Assembly: GCA_001803565.1 (NCBI GenBank)
Contig: MHDQ01000204.1
Coordinates: 1-6,283, forward strand
From: Nitrospinae bacterium RIFCSPLOWO2_12_FULL_45_22
Lineage (GTDB): Bacteria; 2-12-FULL-45-22
Direction: 5' to 3'
Length of the DNA stretch: 6,283 bases
A program made the position numbers and the translations under genes. The notes beneath the pieces are model-generated. The model was not told the DNA's origin. It did not search any database and saw nothing but the letters and a program-made list of their open reading frames with translations. This document shows positions 1-5,342 of the stretch, piece by piece. Numbering within the stretch: the stretch's first letter is position 1; every line of letters starts with the position of its first letter.

Positions 1-7
1 ATTTTTC

Positions 8-274
8 TCAATACGCACTTCCTCGTGGAAGGATGGCGTAAACATGAATAAGCTTTTTATTTTTGTCTGGTGTAAAGAGGATTCTCCAGTTCCCAACCCT
101 CATGCGATAATCCCCTCTGAGTTCTCCTGTTAAATGTCTGACATTGCGGTGCAGTAGCGGGTTCCCTTCATGCTCCAATTCTGCCAAGGCTTCCTTGATC
201 CTTTTTCTAATGTTTTTCCCCAGTTTCAGATATTGCTTTTCTGCGGTTGGCTTGATCTCAATCTTCCAGTTCAT
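8..274 (-). CDS. RelE/ParE-family toxin of a type II toxin-antitoxin pair
   Basis: This is an 88-residue basic protein of the RelE/ParE fold. The diagnostic part is the second half: the LTGELRGDYRMRVGNWRILF segment (residues 48-67), followed by a charged turn and IHVYAILPRGSAY at the C-terminus. This matches the family pattern of a Gly-Glu-Leu-Arg turn, a Tyr-Arg strand and a final beta strand. Arg53, Arg57, Arg59 and Arg64 are candidate functional residues. RelE members cleave mRNA on the ribosome and ParE members poison gyrase; the sequence does not decide which applies. The ATG at 274 is chosen because AAAGGG lies 10 nt upstream and MNWKIEIKP is a typical family start; a longer frame would begin with ten unlikely residues. 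The gene overlaps the antitoxin by 17 nt, implying coupled translation and a shared promoter. The frame is complete, with TGA at 8-10. Confidence 0.9.
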   Translation of the reverse strand: MNWKIEIKPTAEKQYLKLGKNIRKRIKEALAELEHEGNPLLHRNVRHLTGELRGDYRMRVGNWRILFTPDKNKKLIHVYAILPRGSAY

Positions 275-497
275 TAAGGAATTTCCCTTTGACACCCTTT
301 GCAACTTCCTCTTTGCCCTTCCTGATTATTTCTACCCATTTGGGGTCAGAAAGGAGCTCAAGGGTCTCCTTATGCCTCTCAATGTATTCATCTATAATCT
401 CAGACAGTATCTCTTTTATTTCCCTCTTCTCCATGCTTGCGATAATTTTCAGGATATCCCTTTTGTCTTCAGGGATACGAACTGTTGCAGTGTACAT
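258..497 (-). CDS. Antitoxin with ribbon-helix-helix type N-terminus, partner of the RelE/ParE toxin
   Basis: This is a 79-residue protein. It begins with a short beta-like stretch (YTATVRIPED) and continues with helical, charged segments, as in ribbon-helix-helix antitoxins. Residues 1-42 would be the DNA-binding dimer. The charged C-terminal part, from about residue 45 (LELLSDPKWVEIIRKGKEE onward), would wrap and neutralise the toxin. The assignment rests on fold pattern, size and position directly ahead of a clear RelE/ParE toxin; I do not recognise a specific named family. The ATG at 497 is preferred over an in-frame GTG at 506, because that GTG lies inside the Shine-Dalgarno sequence. 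The gene comes first, is preceded by its own promoter with a palindromic operator, and is probably autoregulated by the antitoxin or the complex. Confidence 0.8.
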   Translation of the reverse strand: MYTATVRIPEDKRDILKIIASMEKREIKEILSEIIDEYIERHKETLELLSDPKWVEIIRKGKEEVAKGVKGKFLNELED

Positions 498-503
498 ATT
501 ATT

Positions 504-510
504 CACCTCC
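504..510 (-). promoter_or_regulatory. Ribosome binding site of the antitoxin gene
   Basis: GGAGGTG reads on the minus strand from 510 to 504, with a 6-nt AATAAT spacer before the ATG at 497. It also contains an in-frame GTG (506-504). Because that GTG is part of the ribosome binding site, it cannot plausibly be the start, which fixes the antitoxin start at 497. Confidence 0.8.
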
Positions 511-524
511 TTCAGGCTATTAAT

Positions 525-553
525 AGTATAAGCGCTTAGTAGCTAAGCGTCAA
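525..553 (-). promoter_or_regulatory. Sigma-70-type promoter of the toxin-antitoxin operon
   Basis: On the minus strand a TTGACG -35 box (553-548) and a TATACT -10 box (530-525) are separated by exactly 17 nt, each one mismatch from consensus. The -10 box ends 27 nt before the antitoxin ATG, leaving room for a short leader with the GGAGGTG ribosome binding site. The spacer is filled by a perfect palindrome, described separately, so promoter access would be controlled by whatever binds there. Confidence 0.75.
533..549. promoter_or_regulatory. Palindromic operator between the -35 and -10 boxes
   Basis: CGCTTAG-TAG-CTAAGCG is a perfect 7-bp inverted repeat with a 3-bp centre. It occupies the spacer between the two promoter boxes of the toxin-antitoxin operon and its last two bases overlap the -35 box. 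Toxin-antitoxin operons are typically repressed by the antitoxin dimer or the complex binding such a site; binding here is inferred from position and symmetry. In RNA the same sequence could form a small hairpin, but it lies upstream of the expected transcription start. Confidence 0.7.
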
Positions 554-730
554 ATTTAACCGAGAAATACTCAGGGTGGTTAGCAAAATAAGGAAAGTGG
601 ATAAACTGGCATACTGTATTGTGAAGGATAGATTTCCGGTGGTAAGCAACACTATTGAATGCCCTTCATAAAGGGTAGACTTCTACGAGAAAGCGGGATT
701 TTAGGGAGGGGTTTTCACTGATCACGAGCC
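554..730. other. Gene-poor stretch, possibly holding decayed coding sequence
   Basis: There is no intact gene between the toxin-antitoxin promoter and the endonuclease-domain remnant. On the plus strand, one frame is open from 543 to 662 without a start codon (NREILRVVSKIRK, then LAYCIVKDRFPVV). After one stop, the same frame reads RVDFYEKAGF at 672-701, then a second stop, then GGVFTDHE. The FYEKAGF motif is reminiscent of the C-terminal part of GNAT acetyltransferases. Forty open codons can occur by chance at this base composition, so this is only a hint of a degraded gene. Confidence 0.25.
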
Positions 731-855
731 AGTAGTTACCGGGTTATGCCTCAGTTTGAGATAGCAGGTTACCGCATCGACTTAGTGGTCGAGGGGATGC
801 AGGGCCGTCTTGCGGTCGAGTGCGATGGTGATGCCTGGCATGGAGCCGAGCGTTA
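731..855 (+). pseudogene. Remnant of a restriction-endonuclease-fold domain, as found at the C-terminus of large helicases
   Basis: The plus strand encodes, without a start codon, YRVMPQFEIAGYRIDLVVEG followed by MQGRLAVECDGDAWHGAER (737-853). From memory this closely matches a PD-(D/E)xK-like nuclease module (Vsr/DUF559/REase_MTES_1575 type) found at the end of large superfamily 1 helicase-like proteins. In that module Arg-Ile-Asp and Glu-Cys-Asp-Gly supply the metal site. In intact relatives Trp-His-Gly is followed by a Pro-Glu-Arg-Tyr helix and a further 40 or so residues. Here the match ends at Ala-Glu-Arg plus two bases of the expected Tyr codon, exactly where the opposing UPF0175 gene begins to match its own family. 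Upstream the frame is stopped at 719-721. By eye the fragment is clearly more GC-rich than its surroundings, which suggests a foreign origin. It is a fragment, not a gene. Confidence 0.7.
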
Positions 856-1093
856 GTTGGCGCTGGAGCTCTTCTGGGGGAAAGTTAGCTATTGGTATAT
901 CATACTTAGCCATCAAATCAAAAAGAGTGTGCCTGTCTATGGCTAAAAGCTCGGCTGCTTTTCCCTGGGATATCTCCCCCTTTCGTAAAAGCTCTAAAAT
1001 TATTGTTTCCTTGCCCTTCCTTATGACTTCTTTGTCTTGTAAACTTTCTTCTGGTAGCTCAACCGGAAATTTTAAAACCACCTGCTTTGGCAT
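782..1093 (-). CDS. UPF0175 family protein (putative antitoxin) with an aberrant C-terminal tail
   Basis: This is a 103-residue frame. Residues 1-80 fit the UPF0175 family: an N-terminal strand (KQVVLKFPVELPEE), a helix ending ELLRKGEIS, then a helix-turn-helix-like QGKAAELLAIDRHTLFDLM and the closing DIPIANFPPEELQRQL. UPF0175 proteins are small DNA-binding-like proteins, often encoded beside PIN-domain toxins and considered antitoxins. The last 23 residues (TLGSMPGI onward) do not look like the family. They are the antisense reading of the plus-strand nuclease-domain fragment, so the native stop has been lost at a junction near 855. The ATG at 1093 is preferred to one at 1099, because AGGAGG at 1106-1101 is only 1 nt from the latter but 7 nt from the former. 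It follows the glutaredoxin-like gene by 26 nt. No toxin partner is visible downstream. Confidence 0.75.
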   Translation of the reverse strand: MPKQVVLKFPVELPEESLQDKEVIRKGKETIILELLRKGEISQGKAAELLAIDRHTLFDLMAKYDIPIANFPPEELQRQLTLGSMPGITIALDRKTALHPLDH

Positions 1094-1100
1094 CCTCATC

Positions 1101-1106
1101 CCTCCT
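1101..1106 (-). promoter_or_regulatory. Ribosome binding site deciding the UPF0175 start
   Basis: AGGAGG on the minus strand lies 7 nt before the ATG at 1093 and 1 nt before the ATG at 1099. The spacing supports the second ATG. The site sits in the 26-nt gap after the preceding stop, so this gene is probably translated from a shared message. Confidence 0.7.
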
Positions 1107-1119
1107 TTAATGATAGCTA

Positions 1120-1377
1120 TCAGTCCGGGAAAATATGCCCATAAAAAAGGGAATTATTTATGACTATGTCATGTATTGTTTTAGGCCCCAAACAAAATCC
1201 CTGATCAATAAAGATCACGGGGATTTTCTCTTTAAACTCTTCATATATAACCTTATCTGATGTAATATCAACCTCTTCCAGCTTAAAGAGAAAATCTTTC
1301 TGGACGGCTAAGAAGGTCCTCCTGGCTTCTTCACATAAATGGCAACCCTCTTTAGGATAGATTTTAACCGTGATCAA
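1120..1377 (-). CDS. Glutaredoxin-like (thioredoxin-fold) small protein
   Basis: This 85-residue cytosolic-type protein has a beta strand (MITVKIYPKEG), then Cys-His-Leu-Cys at residues 12-15 and a helix (EEARRTFLAV). A strand follows (KLEEVDIT), then the cis-proline loop KIPVIFIDQG around Pro53. This is the layout of the DUF836/glutaredoxin-like family, whose active-site CxxC reduces or exchanges disulfides. No signal peptide is seen. The start is a TTG at 1377, placed 14 nt inside the end of the TlpA-like gene in another frame. There is no strong ribosome binding site, so translation is probably coupled to the upstream gene. The residue after the start fits the family strand, and no ATG or GTG in frame would keep the first strand intact. 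Its place behind CcmH and TlpA homologues suggests a thiol-redox partner role, which is inference. Confidence 0.75.
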   Translation of the reverse strand: MITVKIYPKEGCHLCEEARRTFLAVQKDFLFKLEEVDITSDKVIYEEFKEKIPVIFIDQGFCLGPKTIHDIVINNSLFYGHIFPD

Positions 1378-1957
1378 AAGGGTTCTTGCCCTTCTCCATC
1401 AGGGTTCCAAAAAATCTCTCTACTTCGCTGCCGGACCAATCTCTAGGGCCGATAACCTTATCCACTATCAACCCTTTTTGGTTAATGATGAAGCTTTCGG
1501 GGACCCCAGTGGTATTATAAATCTTTTTAATACTACCCTTTGGGTCTAATAAAGTTGGAAAGTCTAACTTATGTTTTTCCAGGAAGGGCTTAACTACCTG
1601 AGCGCCTAAGGCATCTATGCTTATGGTTAACAATTGGAAATCTTCATGGTCCTTTAAATCATCATAGAGCCGTTGGAGTTGAGGCATTTCTTCTAAGCAA
1701 GTAGGGCACCAGGTAGCCCATATGTTGATGAGTACTACTTTACCCCGTAAGGAGGACAAGCGTACTGTTTTGCCGGCTAGGGTGGGTAAGCTGAAATCTG
1801 GTGCCTGATCCCCTATGGTCAGGGGGATGAATCTAGTAGCCGCTGCTCGTTCTGGTGAATTTTTTATATAGAAGAATATAAGTATAGCCAGAAAGATTAT
1901 TATCGGACCAAAGACCAGATACTTGATGGCTTTCCGCCTTCCCTCCAGGTTAATCAT
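1364..1957 (-). CDS. Membrane-anchored TlpA/ResA/CcmG-like thioredoxin-fold oxidoreductase
   Basis: This is a 197-residue protein with an N-terminal transmembrane anchor (about residues 13-31, after a basic GRRKAIK start), placing the rest outside the cytoplasmic membrane. The AhpC/TSA-redoxin domain starts at IGDQAPDFSLPTLAGK (48-63). The active site is WCPTC (Cys84 and Cys87), the cis-proline loop is TGVPESFIIN with Pro153, and Gly164 or so begins the final strands. Such proteins reduce disulfides in apocytochrome c or CcmH during cytochrome c maturation (CcmG/ResA), or act as general extracytoplasmic thiol reductases. The upstream neighbour is CcmH-like, ending 1 nt before this ATG, which favours the cytochrome role. 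The ribosome binding site AAGGG lies within the end of that gene. Length is usual for the family, and nothing is missing. Confidence 0.88.
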   Translation of the reverse strand: MINLEGRRKAIKYLVFGPIIIFLAILIFFYIKNSPERAAATRFIPLTIGDQAPDFSLPTLAGKTVRLSSLRGKVVLINIWATWCPTCLEEMPQLQRLYDDLKDHEDFQLLTISIDALGAQVVKPFLEKHKLDFPTLLDPKGSIKKIYNTTGVPESFIINQKGLIVDKVIGPRDWSGSEVERFFGTLMEKGKNPFDHG

Positions 1958-1958
1958 G

Positions 1959-2429
1959 TTAAAACCCTTGAAATTCTTTTAATTCCTCTTCTAACCTTTG
2001 TTTAAAGACATCATCGGTGTTGCTTTCAGGCAGCTTTGCGCAGATGTCTTCACTCAAATGGGGCGCTCTTCTGAGCCAGAGCCGTATTATCAGGTATACT
2101 ATAAGGCCGCTATACATGATTACTAATAGGGGTAAGGTCCAGGCAGTTAGATAAAAACCTTTTTTGGGCGGTGAGGCCAGGACCTGTTCGCCATAAACCT
2201 CTACAAAATACTTAATAATATCCTCCTTGCCCTGACCTTGCTGGAGTTTTTGTCTAATAAGTTCCCGCAACTGCTTAGCTTCTCCGCTGGTACAATCTAC
2301 CAGGAGTTTACCCGGACAGGCAGGACTCATCAGCTCCCGGCCTACCTCATTGAACGTAAGCTCAGCCACCCCATCCCGGCCAGGAAAGAATAGACTAAAG
2401 AAGATCAAAATCAGCACTAGCTTTTTCAT
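1959..2429 (-). CDS. ccmH: CcmH/CycL/NrfF-type cytochrome c maturation protein, variant cysteine motif
   Basis: This 156-residue protein has a signal peptide (KKLVLILIFFSLFF, residues 2-15), a helical extracytoplasmic domain, a transmembrane helix at about 97-116 (TLPLLVIMYSGLIVYLIIRL) and a charged tail. The domain shows the CcmH pattern ELMSPACPG, REL, KEDIIKYFVEVYGEQVLASPP and GFYLTAWTLP. CcmH normally carries an LRCxxC motif that handles the apocytochrome haem-binding cysteines. Here the only domain cysteines are Cys38 and Cys46, in CPGKLLVDC, with no CxxC. A third cysteine (130) is in the tail. I recall similar SPxCPG...DC variants in other phyla, so the gene is probably functional. The ATG at 2429 is chosen because it begins the signal peptide; an upstream extension would overlap the nuclease gene. 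It follows the nuclease stop by 7 nt. Confidence 0.82.
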   Translation of the reverse strand: MKKLVLILIFFSLFFPGRDGVAELTFNEVGRELMSPACPGKLLVDCTSGEAKQLRELIRQKLQQGQGKEDIIKYFVEVYGEQVLASPPKKGFYLTAWTLPLLVIMYSGLIVYLIIRLWLRRAPHLSEDICAKLPESNTDDVFKQRLEEELKEFQGF

Positions 2430-2436
2430 ATTTATA

Positions 2437-3063
2437 TCACTTACTACCTTTACCACCGCAGCCACCCCAAAGACCCCGGTCATTATCCCTGGCCTCCCTC
2501 TGTAATCCCAGGAATAGCTCATGATATTTAAGATTAGTCCGGGAAGCAGTTACTCGGGCATAGCCCTGCTTTATCAATTCAGCATTTACAAAATTATCAC
2601 CCGCAAATACATAAGCCAGTAGCCGGCCATATCTATCCTTTTTTGTCCGATCAAATTCCAGTCTTATCTCTTTACCCTCAACCAGTTCGTTGTTGGCCTT
2701 TAGAGCTTCTTGACCACACTCTTCTGGCATGCGGGCGGGGTGATGGATTTCTGGGGCATCAATACCATTATACCTAACTTTTTTACCGTTTGCTAGAACA
2801 ATGGTGTCTCCATCAATCACTTTAGCCACTTGCATGGTTTCAGATGTTTCTTTAAAAAGAGGGTTTAGCTCCCAACCTTTCTGGAGAATCACTCGCTCCC
2901 TAAAAGATTCAGGCACCTGACCCCAATTATCCGTAAAATGTACCTGGCCTTCATTGTCTACCCATTGGTATATTTCCCCACGAACTCTACTCGTTGCTAG
3001 AAAAATAGCCATACCTAAGACAAAACTTATAATTAGTTGCCTCTGGCCCACTTTTTGATACAT
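2437..3063 (-). CDS. DUF4124 plus staphylococcal nuclease-like (thermonuclease) exported protein
   Basis: This 208-residue protein has three parts. The first is a hydrophobic export segment (about residues 9-25, IISFVLGMAIFLATS). A DUF4124 module follows at 29-55 (IYQWVDNEGQVHFTD). The last is a full SNase domain at about 78-200. All expected SNase residues are visible: Asp84 and Asp86 in VIDGDT, Arg97, Asp102 and Glu105 in VRYNGIDAPE, and Arg147 in DRYGRLL. The C-terminal ARDNDRGLWGG is also typical. It should be a calcium-dependent nuclease acting outside the cytoplasm, released or membrane-tethered. The start is uncertain. The ATG at 3063 gives a normal signal sequence but has no clear ribosome binding site. 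A TTG at 3117 would add 18 residues that come entirely from an intergenic repeat, so it was rejected. It heads the run leading into ccmH. Confidence 0.85.
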   Translation of the reverse strand: MYQKVGQRQLIISFVLGMAIFLATSRVRGEIYQWVDNEGQVHFTDNWGQVPESFRERVILQKGWELNPLFKETSETMQVAKVIDGDTIVLANGKKVRYNGIDAPEIHHPARMPEECGQEALKANNELVEGKEIRLEFDRTKKDRYGRLLAYVFAGDNFVNAELIKQGYARVTASRTNLKYHELFLGLQREARDNDRGLWGGCGGKGSK

Positions 3064-3082
3064 GGGAGTAAGTATTGCATAA

Positions 3083-3161
3083 ACCACCAAGGCACAAAGA
3101 ACACCAAGAAAAGCCAAGAATGTAATCTAGAGATTCTTTGTGTCCTTGGTGTCTTTGTGGT
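3083..3161. repeat. Imperfect inverted repeat made of degenerate ACCACAAAG units
   Basis: The arms at 3083-3110 and 3134-3161 are inverted copies agreeing at 23 of 28 positions, around a 23-bp centre. Each arm is itself built of degenerate units of about 9 bp (CACCAAGG, CACAAAGAA, CACCAAGAA). A pairing shifted by one unit also works, with a single-base gap. It fills most of the 121-bp gap between nrdR and the nuclease gene. From memory, related repeats rich in ACCACGAAGG-type units are scattered between genes in many environmental bacteria. As RNA it could form a long hairpin separating two transcription units, but no T-run follows, so I do not call it an intrinsic terminator. Confidence 0.75.
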
Positions 3162-3184
3162 AAAAAAGTGAAGGAAAGGGGAAT

Positions 3185-3643
3185 TTAGGGACGGCCGTTG
3201 AGGATATCTTTCAGTTCGCTCATAAAGTCATTAATATCTTTAAATGAGCGATAAACCGAGGCAAACCGGACATAGGCAATTTCATCCAGGGTATGTAATT
3301 CCTGCATCACCTTTTCTCCTATAACCTTAGAAGGGATTTCTCTATCACCTAATTCCTGGACAAATTTTTCTACCCTATCCAGGAGGGCCTCTCTCTCCTC
3401 CACACCAACCGTCCTCTTTTCTAACGCCTTATTTATACCAATCAGGATCTTGTGCCTATCAAAGGTTTCTCGCCTGCCATCCTTCTTTATTATTACCGGC
3501 AGACAATCTTCTACCTTTTCATAGGTAGTATAACGCTGGCCGCAGTCTATGCACTCCCGGCGGCGGCGAATAGAATTTCCTTCTTTAGATAGCCGGGAAT
3601 CTATCACCTTGCTATCTAAGGAGCGACAATAAGGACACTTCAC
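3185..3643 (-). CDS. nrdR: Transcriptional repressor NrdR
   Basis: NrdR represses ribonucleotide reductase operons by binding NrdR boxes when its ATP-cone holds dATP plus ATP. This 152-residue protein shows the whole family layout. A zinc ribbon holds Cys3, Cys6, Cys31 and Cys34 (MKCPYC and [13 protein letters not shown]), with the RRRR basic patch between the pairs. The ATP-cone runs at about 49-139, starting [18 protein letters not shown] and ending [17 protein letters not shown]. Length is normal. The start is GTG at 3643, supported by AAGGAGGAG 7 nt upstream and by the invariant MKCPYC start. It overlaps the dCMP deaminase stop by 4 nt, so the two are translationally coupled. No ribonucleotide reductase gene or recognisable NrdR box lies in this window, so its targets are elsewhere. 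Confidence 0.97.
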   Translation of the reverse strand: MKCPYCRSLDSKVIDSRLSKEGNSIRRRRECIDCGQRYTTYEKVEDCLPVIIKKDGRRETFDRHKILIGINKALEKRTVGVEEREALLDRVEKFVQELGDREIPSKVIGEKVMQELHTLDEIAYVRFASVYRSFKDINDFMSELKDILNGRP

Positions 3644-4143
3644 AACAACTCTCCTCCTTGGCGGGGGAATTGGATGTTTTCCAGCCCAGCTTCTTCCATC
3701 AGATTACGGGCCAGCTCATCAGGATAGCCATTACTATAAATAACCTTCTTTACCCTGGCATTGATAAGCATCTTGGTACAAAGGCTACAAGGGAAGTGGG
3801 AGCAGTAAAGGATGGCATCCTTTATGGTTACCCCATGCAAGGCAGCCTGGATAATAGCATTTTGCTCGGCATGCAGGCCCCGGCATAGCTCATGTCTCTC
3901 ACCTGATGGTATGCCGGCCTTTTCTCTTAGACATCCTGTATCCAAACAGTGCCTTAACCCCGAGGGGGCGCCATTATAACCAGTGGCCAATATCCTCTTT
4001 TCCCGCACTATAAGGGCCCCTATTTGCCGTCTCAGACAGGTAGACCTTTGGGATACTAGAAAGGTAATATCCATGAAATAGTCATCCCAATCGGGCCGCT
4101 TTATAAGAGACTTAGTAATAATCTGGGGAGTTTCGTCGGTCAT
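3640..4143 (-). CDS. comEB: dCMP deaminase (ComEB-type cytidine/deoxycytidylate deaminase)
   Basis: This zinc enzyme converts dCMP to dUMP, feeding dTMP synthesis. The 167-residue protein has the family's start [11 protein letters not shown] (16-26) and the characteristic [13 protein letters not shown] and [11 protein letters not shown]. The zinc site follows: His91-Ala-Glu93 in [11 protein letters not shown], and Cys119 and Cys122 in PCSLC. Glu93 is the catalytic proton carrier. The extra His/Cys residues around [20 protein letters not shown] and CSHFPC match the deoxycytidylate deaminase subgroup with additional cysteines. The ATG at 4143 overlaps the last base of the rpiB stop (TAATG) and there is only a weak A-rich ribosome binding site, so coupled translation is likely. 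A shorter start at Met24 would cut off conserved residues. It directly precedes nrdR, a sensible deoxynucleotide pairing. Confidence 0.95.
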   Translation of the reverse strand: MTDETPQIITKSLIKRPDWDDYFMDITFLVSQRSTCLRRQIGALIVREKRILATGYNGAPSGLRHCLDTGCLREKAGIPSGERHELCRGLHAEQNAIIQAALHGVTIKDAILYCSHFPCSLCTKMLINARVKKVIYSNGYPDELARNLMEEAGLENIQFPRQGGELL

Positions 4144-4604
4144 TACTTTTTAATACCCAATCTTTGTTCTAGATCTTTGATCTGCTCTAAACGGCGGCTA
4201 TGCCTCCCACCTTCAAACTCTGTCTCTAACCAAGTCTTTACCACTTCCCGGGCTAAACCCTTCCCCAAAATCCTTCCCCCTAAGACCAATATATTGGCAT
4301 CATTATGGCGTCGGCTCATAAAGGCCGTATATTGGTCATGGCAGAGGGCGGCGCAGACATTGGGATATTTGTTAGCCACAATAGTCATGCCAATACCGGT
4401 ACCGCATATCAGTACCCCTCGCTCTACTTTGCCCCGAGAGACCAACTCTGCTATTTTGCTGCCAAACAAAGGATAATCTACCGATTCCTGGCTGGCTGGG
4501 CCTAAATCTTGAACCTGATAACCTTCTTGGGCCAGGTATTCTTTTATATCCTCTTTCAGTTCATAGCCACCATGATCACTGGCTAAAGCTATACTTCCCT
4601 TCAT
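4143..4604 (-). CDS. rpiB: Ribose-5-phosphate isomerase B
   Basis: The enzyme interconverts ribulose 5-phosphate and ribose 5-phosphate in the cytosol, supplying ribose for nucleotide synthesis. The 153-residue protein has the RpiB/LacAB motifs in order. [10 protein letters not shown] includes Asp10 and His11, and SVDYP is at 41-45. [19 protein letters not shown] carries the catalytic Cys67 and the phosphate-binding glycine loop. [14 protein letters not shown] has His100, and [11 protein letters not shown] lies near the C-terminus. Length is normal. The ATG at 4604 has GGAG 6 nt upstream and begins 3 nt after the preceding stop. A LacA/B galactose-6-phosphate isomerase is excluded in practice by context, since no tagatose pathway genes are present. 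In many bacteria rpiB is followed by glyA; here it is followed directly by the dCMP deaminase gene. Confidence 0.95.
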   Translation of the reverse strand: MKGSIALASDHGGYELKEDIKEYLAQEGYQVQDLGPASQESVDYPLFGSKIAELVSRGKVERGVLICGTGIGMTIVANKYPNVCAALCHDQYTAFMSRRHNDANILVLGGRILGKGLAREVVKTWLETEFEGGRHSRRLEQIKDLEQRLGIKK

Positions 4605-4607
4605 CTT

Positions 4608-5318
4608 TTACTCCAATATATACTCCTGCCCTGGAGTTAAGACAATAGTCTTCACCCCAGGCTTTTTATTCTGGATAAGGTTTACAAATCCTCCGGGTTC
4701 CTGAACCAGGAAGGGAAAAGTCTTAAAATGCATGGGGATAACTACTTTAGGGTTTAAGAGTTCTACCGCTTTAGCCGCTTGAACCGGGTCCATGGTAAAA
4801 CATCCACCAATAGGCAGCAGGGCCACATCTATTGGGTATATCTCCCCCAGCTCTTTCATAGTACCAAAAAGACCTGTATCACCGGCATGGTAAAAAGTCT
4901 TACCATTTTCTATCTTTACTATATACCCACAAGGGCTTCCCGTCTCCGAGGAATGGAAGGCCTGGGTCATAGTAATATTTATCCCCTTCACTTCTACTGT
5001 CCCACCAATATTCATACCGAATCCGGCATTGACCACCTGGTTATCGGCTAAACCCAGGGCTGTTTTGAAGCGATTAGCGGTCTCGGGCTGGGCCACCACC
5101 ATTGCCCCGGTATTCTGTGCCAGCCTTACGGCATCACCAGCATGGTCAAAATGGTCATGAGAGACCATTATCACATCGGCTTTATCAATATCCTGTGCCT
5201 TAATCGGACAGGATGGATTCCCTTCTATCCATGGGTCCATCAGTATTACTCTGCCTTGAGATGAAGTAACAGCAAAAAAGGCATGGCCTAGCCACTTCAC
5301 TTTGACCTCAGAAACCAT
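4608..5318 (-). CDS. UPF0173 family metal-dependent hydrolase (metallo-beta-lactamase fold)
   Basis: This 236-residue cytosolic protein of the metallo-beta-lactamase superfamily belongs to the UPF0173 (YtkL-like) group. Family signs are the opening VKWLGHAFFAVT and the LMDPWIEGNP loop. The metal ligands are His54, His56, Asp58 and His59 in SHDHFDHAGD, His122 in AFHSS, Asp147 in YHAGDTGLF and His197 in VIPMHFKTFP. All are present, so the enzyme should bind two metal ions. UPF0173 proteins have no settled physiological substrate, and the neighbours do not reveal one. The ATG at 5318 has a strong AAGGGGGATG ribosome binding site just upstream. The gene follows the methyltransferase by 24 nt and precedes rpiB by 3 nt, so it is firmly inside the operon. 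Length is usual for the family. Confidence 0.92.
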   Translation of the reverse strand: MVSEVKVKWLGHAFFAVTSSQGRVILMDPWIEGNPSCPIKAQDIDKADVIMVSHDHFDHAGDAVRLAQNTGAMVVAQPETANRFKTALGLADNQVVNAGFGMNIGGTVEVKGINITMTQAFHSSETGSPCGYIVKIENGKTFYHAGDTGLFGTMKELGEIYPIDVALLPIGGCFTMDPVQAAKAVELLNPKVVIPMHFKTFPFLVQEPGGFVNLIQNKKPGVKTIVLTPGQEYILE

Positions 5319-5342
5319 AAAGACATCCCCCTTCCCACCACT

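Noticed and set aside
144-539. Long plus-strand open frames opposite the toxin and antitoxin genes
   Set aside because: They lie antisense to two well-supported genes, have no ribosome binding site and resemble no protein family.
810-1163. Plus-strand open frame opposite the UPF0175 gene
   Set aside because: It is antisense to a gene with family match and good ribosome binding site, and its translation has no recognisable motif.
2430-2522. Upstream extension of the CcmH-like gene
   Set aside because: The extra 31 residues overlap the nuclease gene and precede a clean signal peptide that starts at 2429.
3064-3117. TTG-started extension of the nuclease gene
   Set aside because: It is translated from an intergenic repeat and has no ribosome binding site.
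3083-3161. CRISPR-like array or intrinsic terminator
   Set aside because: The units are too short and degenerate for CRISPR, with no spacers, and there is no T-run after the hairpin.
3658-5051. Several plus-strand open frames opposite dCMP deaminase, rpiB and the UPF0173 gene
   Set aside because: They mirror conserved minus-strand genes and have no features of their own.
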